The translations under genes were made by a program, and so were the position numbers. Shown here piece after piece: positions 6,712 to 9,857 of a stretch of 9,857 nucleotides of DNA (positions are counted from its first letter, which is position 1; the number at the start of each line of letters is the position of its first letter). The stretch comes from Halovulum sp039190275. Lineage in GTDB: Bacteria; Pseudomonadota; Alphaproteobacteria; Rhodobacterales; Rhodobacteraceae. Location: the NCBI GenBank assembly GCA_039190275.1, contig JBCCYF010000150.1, forward strand, positions 1-9,857. Direction: 5' to 3'. The notes beneath the pieces were generated by a model, which worked only from the letters and a program-made list of their open reading frames with translations, did no database searches and was not told where the DNA came from.

Positions 6712-7830
6712 TTATTCCGCCGCAAGATCCGTCAGTAATGGGTTCGCGACCCGGGTTTGCCGCCCGCAGGGAAACACAAAACAGCGGTCCCGGCGGAGTG
6801 ATATCCACAGTTTTCGGCCCGGCGCAGGCATGAACACACCCGGGATCGTTGCGCGTAAAAGGGATCCGTCATGCTCCATACGCAGGTCCACAAGACTCTC
6901 GTTGCCGATATAGCGCGCCCGCTCCACGACACCCCGCGCGGGCACCCCGTCCGATGCGGTGGGCCGCGGTCCCGAGCCCTGGCGGTCGAAGTCCATCCTG
7001 AGGTGTTGTGGCCGAATAACAATCTCGACATCCGCCCCATCGCGCATGTTCGGACAGAAGAAATGGCCGAATGGCGTGGAGGTCTGAAAGTTCTCAACAA
7101 CACCGTGCAATATATTGATATCGCTAAAAAATGCGGCAGCCTCGGCATCCACTGGATTGTTGTAGATGTTGTAAGGTGCGCCACGCTGGACAATGCGCCC
7201 GGCGCGCATGAGCGCAATCTGGTTGGCCATCCGCATTGCCTCATTGGGCTCATGGGTTACCAGCAGGACGGCGGTACCCTCTTCTTTCAGGATGTCAAGC
7301 GTTTCATCCCGGATACCGTCACGCAAACGGTTATCAAGGCCCGAGAAGGGTTCGTCCATCAGCATGACCCTGGGGCGCGGCGCCAATGCCCTGGCCAAAG
7401 CGACGCGCTGTTGCTCACCGCCGGACAGCTGATGCGGATATCTGTCCGATTTGTTCGCTAGTCCCACCCGCTCCAGCAGGTCGGCCACCCGATTTCCAGC
7501 GCCGCGCCCCACACCGAAGGCCACGTTCCCCGCCGCAGTCAGATGCGGGAACAAGGCGAAATCCTGGAACATCATGCCCACGCCACGACGCTCGGGCGGG
7601 ACGCTCACCCCGTTTCCCTCCACCAGTCGACCATCGATCAGAACTTGGCCCGAAGTCGCACGCTCGACCCCCGCAGCCACGCGTAACGTGGTCGACTTGC
7701 CGCAGCCGGAGGGACCCAGCAAGCAGGTCACCTCCCCCGGCGACAACGCCAGGCAGACCCCGTCAACCGCGGTTACGCCGTTGAAACGGCACGTCAGGTC
7801 GATCAGTTCCAGGCGCGCGTCCGGGGTCAA
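6712..7830 (-). CDS. ABC transporter ATPase, Fe3+/polyamine importer type
   Basis: Predicted ATP-hydrolysing subunit (372 residues) of an ABC importer, on the cytoplasmic face of the membrane. Visible motifs are Walker A GPSGCGKST (39-47), Q-loop MMFQDFALFPHLT (Gln89), signature LSGGEQQR (135-142), Walker B VMLMDEP (155-161) with GLD, and H-loop VTHE (His193). A C-terminal TOBE-like regulatory domain spans about 240-355. The overall form resembles FbpC/AfuC iron(III) and PotA-type ATPases, with FbpC the closest by eye. No permease or substrate-binding protein lies in the window, so the substrate is not determined. The start is a TTG at 7830, since an in-frame TAA lies shortly upstream and the conserved LELIDLTCRF begins at residue 7. 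No clear Shine-Dalgarno sequence precedes it. It lies 63 bp after the dehydrogenase gene on the same strand and may share its transcript. Confidence 0.9.
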   Translation of the reverse strand: MTPDARLELIDLTCRFNGVTAVDGVCLALSPGEVTCLLGPSGCGKSTTLRVAAGVERATSGQVLIDGRLVEGNGVSVPPERRGVGMMFQDFALFPHLTAAGNVAFGVGRGAGNRVADLLERVGLANKSDRYPHQLSGGEQQRVALARALAPRPRVMLMDEPFSGLDNRLRDGIRDETLDILKEEGTAVLLVTHEPNEAMRMANQIALMRAGRIVQRGAPYNIYNNPVDAEAAAFFSDINILHGVVENFQTSTPFGHFFCPNMRDGADVEIVIRPQHLRMDFDRQGSGPRPTASDGVPARGVVERARYIGNESLVDLRMEHDGSLLRATIPGVFMPAPGRKLWISLRRDRCFVFPCGRQTRVANPLLTDLAAE

Positions 7831-7893
7831 AAGCCAATCCGAGTGTTTTTGTAAGGTGTTGCCGACTTAGCAACCCAGATGCCACCCTTCAAG

Positions 7894-8673
7894 CTATATG
7901 GTGAAATTGGTGCCCCCACCGTCCAGCAGGATGTTCTGACCGACGATAAACCCGGCATGCATCGAGCACAGGAAAGCACAAGCCGCGCCGAACTCAGCCG
8001 CCGTTCCATAGCGCCGCGCCGGAATGGTCGCCTCGCGCCGGGCGCGGGCCTGCTCCAGACTGATGCCCTCGGCCTCGGCAACGGGCCCATCCAGCGCAAA
8101 AGCGCGGTCGGTGGCATGGATCCCCGGCAGAAGGTTATTTATGGTAACCCCATGCGGGGCGACCTGCCGCGCTGTTCCGGCAACATAGCCCGTAAGCCCC
8201 GTGCGCGCTGCGTTGGACAGCCCCAGCTGCGGAATGGGCGCTTTCACCGACTGCGAGGTGATGTTGACCACCCGCCCCCACCCCTGTGCGATCATGTCGG
8301 GCATCAAGCTTTTCATCATCGCAATCGGCGCCAGCATATTGGCATCCAATGCCGCTATGAAATCCTCCCGGCCCCAGTCGCTCCACAGTCCCGGGGGTGG
8401 GCCTCCGGCGTTGGTCACCAGGATCTGCACGCCCTGCGCTGCCCCGATCAATTCGGCCTGCCCGGCCGGCGTTGTGACGTCGCAGGCAACCTCGGTCACC
8501 GAGACGTCATAGGTGTCCCGCAGCGCGGACCCCGCCTCGGCCAACGGACCGGCGCTCCGCGCATTGATCACCAGATGGACACCGGCGGCCGCAAGCGCAT
8601 CGGCACAGCCGTATCCCAAACCTTTGCTCGACGCGCACACCAACGCCGTCTTGCCAGCGATCCCCAGATCCAT
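7894..8673 (-). CDS. SDR-family oxidoreductase with atypical active site
   Basis: Short-chain dehydrogenase/reductase of 259 residues, of the subgroup often annotated as 3-oxoacyl-ACP reductase-like. The nucleotide-binding motif is non-canonical: CASSKGLG (13-20) in place of TGxxxGIG. ACDV (63-66) and TNAGG (87-91) are normal, as are VVNITS (135-140), GVTINNLLPG (175-184) and the C-terminal LLDGGG. Aligned with FabG, the catalytic Ser is Ser140, but the Tyr and Lys of YxxxK fall on Ser153 and Arg157 (SNAAR). A subgroup with this VxLSNxxR pattern is known and described as lacking a perfect catalytic tetrad, so the substitution is probably a lineage trait, not decay. The ATG at 8673 has a strong GGGAGGTG site about five bases upstream. 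The frame is open to 8832, but that extension has no homology. The substrate is unknown. Confidence 0.9.
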   Translation of the reverse strand: MDLGIAGKTALVCASSKGLGYGCADALAAAGVHLVINARSAGPLAEAGSALRDTYDVSVTEVACDVTTPAGQAELIGAAQGVQILVTNAGGPPPGLWSDWGREDFIAALDANMLAPIAMMKSLMPDMIAQGWGRVVNITSQSVKAPIPQLGLSNAARTGLTGYVAGTARQVAPHGVTINNLLPGIHATDRAFALDGPVAEAEGISLEQARARREATIPARRYGTAAEFGAACAFLCSMHAGFIVGQNILLDGGGTNFTI

Positions 8674-8701
8674 CTTGCACCTCCCGGCTTCATCGACCCC
8701 G

Positions 8702-8730
8702 ACAGAACGCAGGACACCGCATGGTGTCAA
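8702..8730 (-). promoter_or_regulatory. Predicted promoter of the SDR gene
   Basis: Read on the - strand, a perfect TTGACA -35 box lies at 8730-8725. A weak TTCTGT -10 box lies 17 bases downstream at 8707-8702. Transcription would start near 8695, giving a leader of about 22 bases that holds the GGGAGGTG ribosome site before the ATG at 8673. The -10 matches the consensus poorly, which fits a regulated promoter but also lowers confidence. Confidence 0.42.
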
Positions 8731-8737
8731 GCGGTGT
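8713..8737. promoter_or_regulatory. Operator-like repeats over the SDR -35 box
   Basis: GACACC (8713-8718) and GGTGTC (8723-8728) form a perfect six-base inverted repeat with a four-base spacer. ACACCGC (8714-8720) and GCGGTGT (8731-8737) form a perfect seven-base inverted repeat around the same centre region. GGTGT occurs twice (8723 and 8733), ten bases apart, about one helical turn. The repeats cover the TTGACA box, so a bound repressor would block polymerase. The binding protein is unknown. Confidence 0.4.
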
Positions 8738-8919
8738 GCGCCTGGGCGACGCTCCGGATGACTTCGACGTTCATCAACATGGAGTGCCCCTGACTGCAAT
8801 CCGGAAGGTAGCGCAAGCCGAATTGTCACCACACGGGCACAGGCTGCGGAGCGAACGGATGACAGTCAGCGCCGCATACCGGCCGAACTGAATTCAGGGT
8901 GACCAAGCGCGGTGATCGC

Positions 8920-9071
8920 ACGTCCTCTCTCTTTGAGATGTCGGCCCGGGCAACCTTCGCGGTCTCGCCGAGCTGTCTAGCGAGTGCTTTTGGGGTCTCG
9001 ACCCGCCGCCCCGCCATCAGGATGTTGTGCCCTTCGCCGACCGGTGATCGCCATATTACGGCCCCCAGTCC
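8920..9071 (-). pseudogene. Rossmann-fold (NAD(P)-binding) enzyme fragment
   Basis: On the - strand, about 40 codons read GEGHNILMAGRR, VETPKALARQLGE, then TAKVARADISKREDV. This is the beta2-alpha2-beta3 pattern of an NAD(P)-binding domain as found in SDR or saccharopine-dehydrogenase-like proteins. The preceding residues AGLGAVIW may be a decayed glycine-rich loop. The enclosing frame runs on to a stop at 8826, but the downstream residues do not look like a domain, and upstream the homology gives way to the GcvT-like fragment on the other strand. There is no credible start or ribosome site. I read it as a truncated remnant; the family is uncertain. Confidence 0.4.
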
Positions 9072-9072
9072 C

Positions 9073-9633
9073 GCTGACGGCATCCCGATTACGCTCATGC
9101 GGGCAGGCTGGTCTAAGCAGGGCGGATTTGAACTGTTCCTGAGGGATGGCACAAAAGGCGACCACCTGTGGCAGATCATCAAAGAGGCGGGCACGCCATA
9201 CGGGATCGGCCCCGGATACCCCAATCCATCCGAGCGCATTGAGAGTGGTTTGTTGAACTATGGCACGGATACGGACGACAGAACGAACCCGTTCGAAGTG
9301 CGGATGGAGAAATTCGTCGACCTCAATGTTAGCGATGATGTGATCGGTGTCCACGCTCTAAGACAGATCAAAACCGAAGGCGTGAAACGCCATCAACTTG
9401 GGATCGTCTTGCATCGTGACGAAGAAACCGAAGATCAGTCGATCTGGCTGGACATCGTCAAAGATGGGGCGGTGATCGGACATATGACCAACAAGGCCTG
9501 GTCCTACCGCCTGAAGCGGATGATCGGGTATGCGCTCGTTTCGGTCGGGGCGCCGTCGGGTGATGCCGTACAGGTTATGGAGGATAGCGGCGGCGCCCCT
9601 GGCCGACCCACCGACCTGCCGTTCAGGATCTGA
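9073..9633 (+). pseudogene. C-terminal half of a GcvT/DmdA-family protein
   Basis: About 186 codons with clear similarity to the folate-dependent aminomethyltransferase fold family that includes glycine-cleavage T protein, dimethylglycine dehydrogenase domains and the DMSP demethylase DmdA. Marks are ITLMRAGWSKQGGFELFL (the xRxGWSKQGGFE signature of DmdA-like members), GPGYPNPSERIESGLLNYG, TNPFEV, KRHQLGIVL and GHMTNKAWSYRLKRMIGYAL. Full members have about 370 residues, so the N-terminal half is missing. The frame is open upstream to 8899, but that part carries no homology and overlaps the Rossmann remnant on the other strand. No ribosome site precedes the ATG at 9097. There is no internal stop, so truncation may be recent, or the piece may still be expressed. 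Whether the parent acted on DMSP or another methylated substrate cannot be told. Confidence 0.7.
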
Positions 9634-9740
9634 GCATGGCATGGACCGGCCCCCCGCTGTGCAAAGGGTGGACAGAACCGGACTGAAACCGGAGTGCCGG
9701 ACCATTCGCCCTGCTTACAGCAATACTCGGAACAGGTTCG

Positions 9741-9857
9741 TCAGTTGCCGTTTTTGGTGAAACCGTCGGGGCAGAACTGCTCCGGGTTGCAACTCTGGTC
9801 GTCGCAGGGTGCGTCCGTATCGCCCTCTGGCCACTGACACGTTGTGCATCCAACCTC
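9741..9857 (-). CDS. C-terminal end of a cysteine-rich protein, partial
   Basis: A frame on the - strand is open from the window edge to a TGA at 9743-9741, giving 38 residues. It contains five cysteines (GCTTCQW, DAPC, QSC, QFCPDGF) and many Asp, Pro and Gln residues, ending FTKNGN. The codon third positions are GC-rich, about 70%, as expected for a gene in this genome. The cysteine spacing suggests a small metal-binding or disulfide-bonded secreted protein, but I do not recognise a family. The start lies outside the window. It converges on the GcvT-like fragment. Two other frames are also open across this stretch, so the call is tentative. Confidence 0.4.
   Translation of the reverse strand, partial: EVGCTTCQWPEGDTDAPCDDQSCNPEQFCPDGFTKNGN

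Noticed and set aside
7879..8793. 304-codon open frame on the + strand opposite the dehydrogenase
   Set aside because: The - strand encodes a full SDR with motifs and a strong ribosome site; the + frame is rich in Arg/Pro/His and looks like a GC-rich antisense shadow.

Overview
The window is about 9.9 kb of GC-rich chromosomal DNA. Gene content and protein sequence point to an alphaproteobacterium of the Rhodobacteraceae/Roseobacter group. The evidence is a serS-surE-pcm-nlpD cluster, a tatABC operon, a DUF815 ATPase of the type found in this family, and remnants of a GcvT/DmdA-like aminomethyltransferase-fold protein. The assignment rests on recognising protein families by eye; no search was run.

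Left part (1-4008, + strand): the 3' part of serS (seryl-tRNA synthetase), a 239-bp gap, then surE (5'-nucleotidase), pcm (L-isoaspartyl methyltransferase, overlapping surE by 11 bp) and an NlpD-type LysM/M23 lipoprotein. surE and pcm look translationally coupled and are linked to survival and protein repair. The lipoprotein has lost its peptidase residues and is probably an amidase activator. A strong 13-bp stem-loop lies in the convergent gap at 4009-4133.

Middle part (4134-6602, - strand): tatA, tatB and tatC form a tight operon for the twin-arginine protein exporter. They are followed by a DUF815 AAA-type ATPase whose start lies 50 bp inside the tatC 3' end. TatC carries an unusually long periplasmic loop.

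Right part (6712-8673, - strand): an Fe3+/spermidine-type ABC transporter ATPase with no permease or binding protein in view, and a short-chain dehydrogenase whose Tyr-x-x-x-Lys catalytic pair is replaced. The dehydrogenase has a plausible promoter (perfect TTGACA -35) embedded in inverted and direct repeats that look like an operator.

Far right (about 8826-9857): a degraded patch. It holds a short Rossmann-fold remnant on the - strand, the C-terminal half of a GcvT/DmdA-family protein on the + strand, and the last 38 codons of a cysteine-rich protein entering from the window edge on the - strand.

Most of the window is housekeeping DNA. I see no convincing new multi-gene system. The items most worth checking are the SDR operator, the non-canonical SDR active site, the tatC/DUF815 overlap and the rearranged patch at 8.8-9.6 kb.
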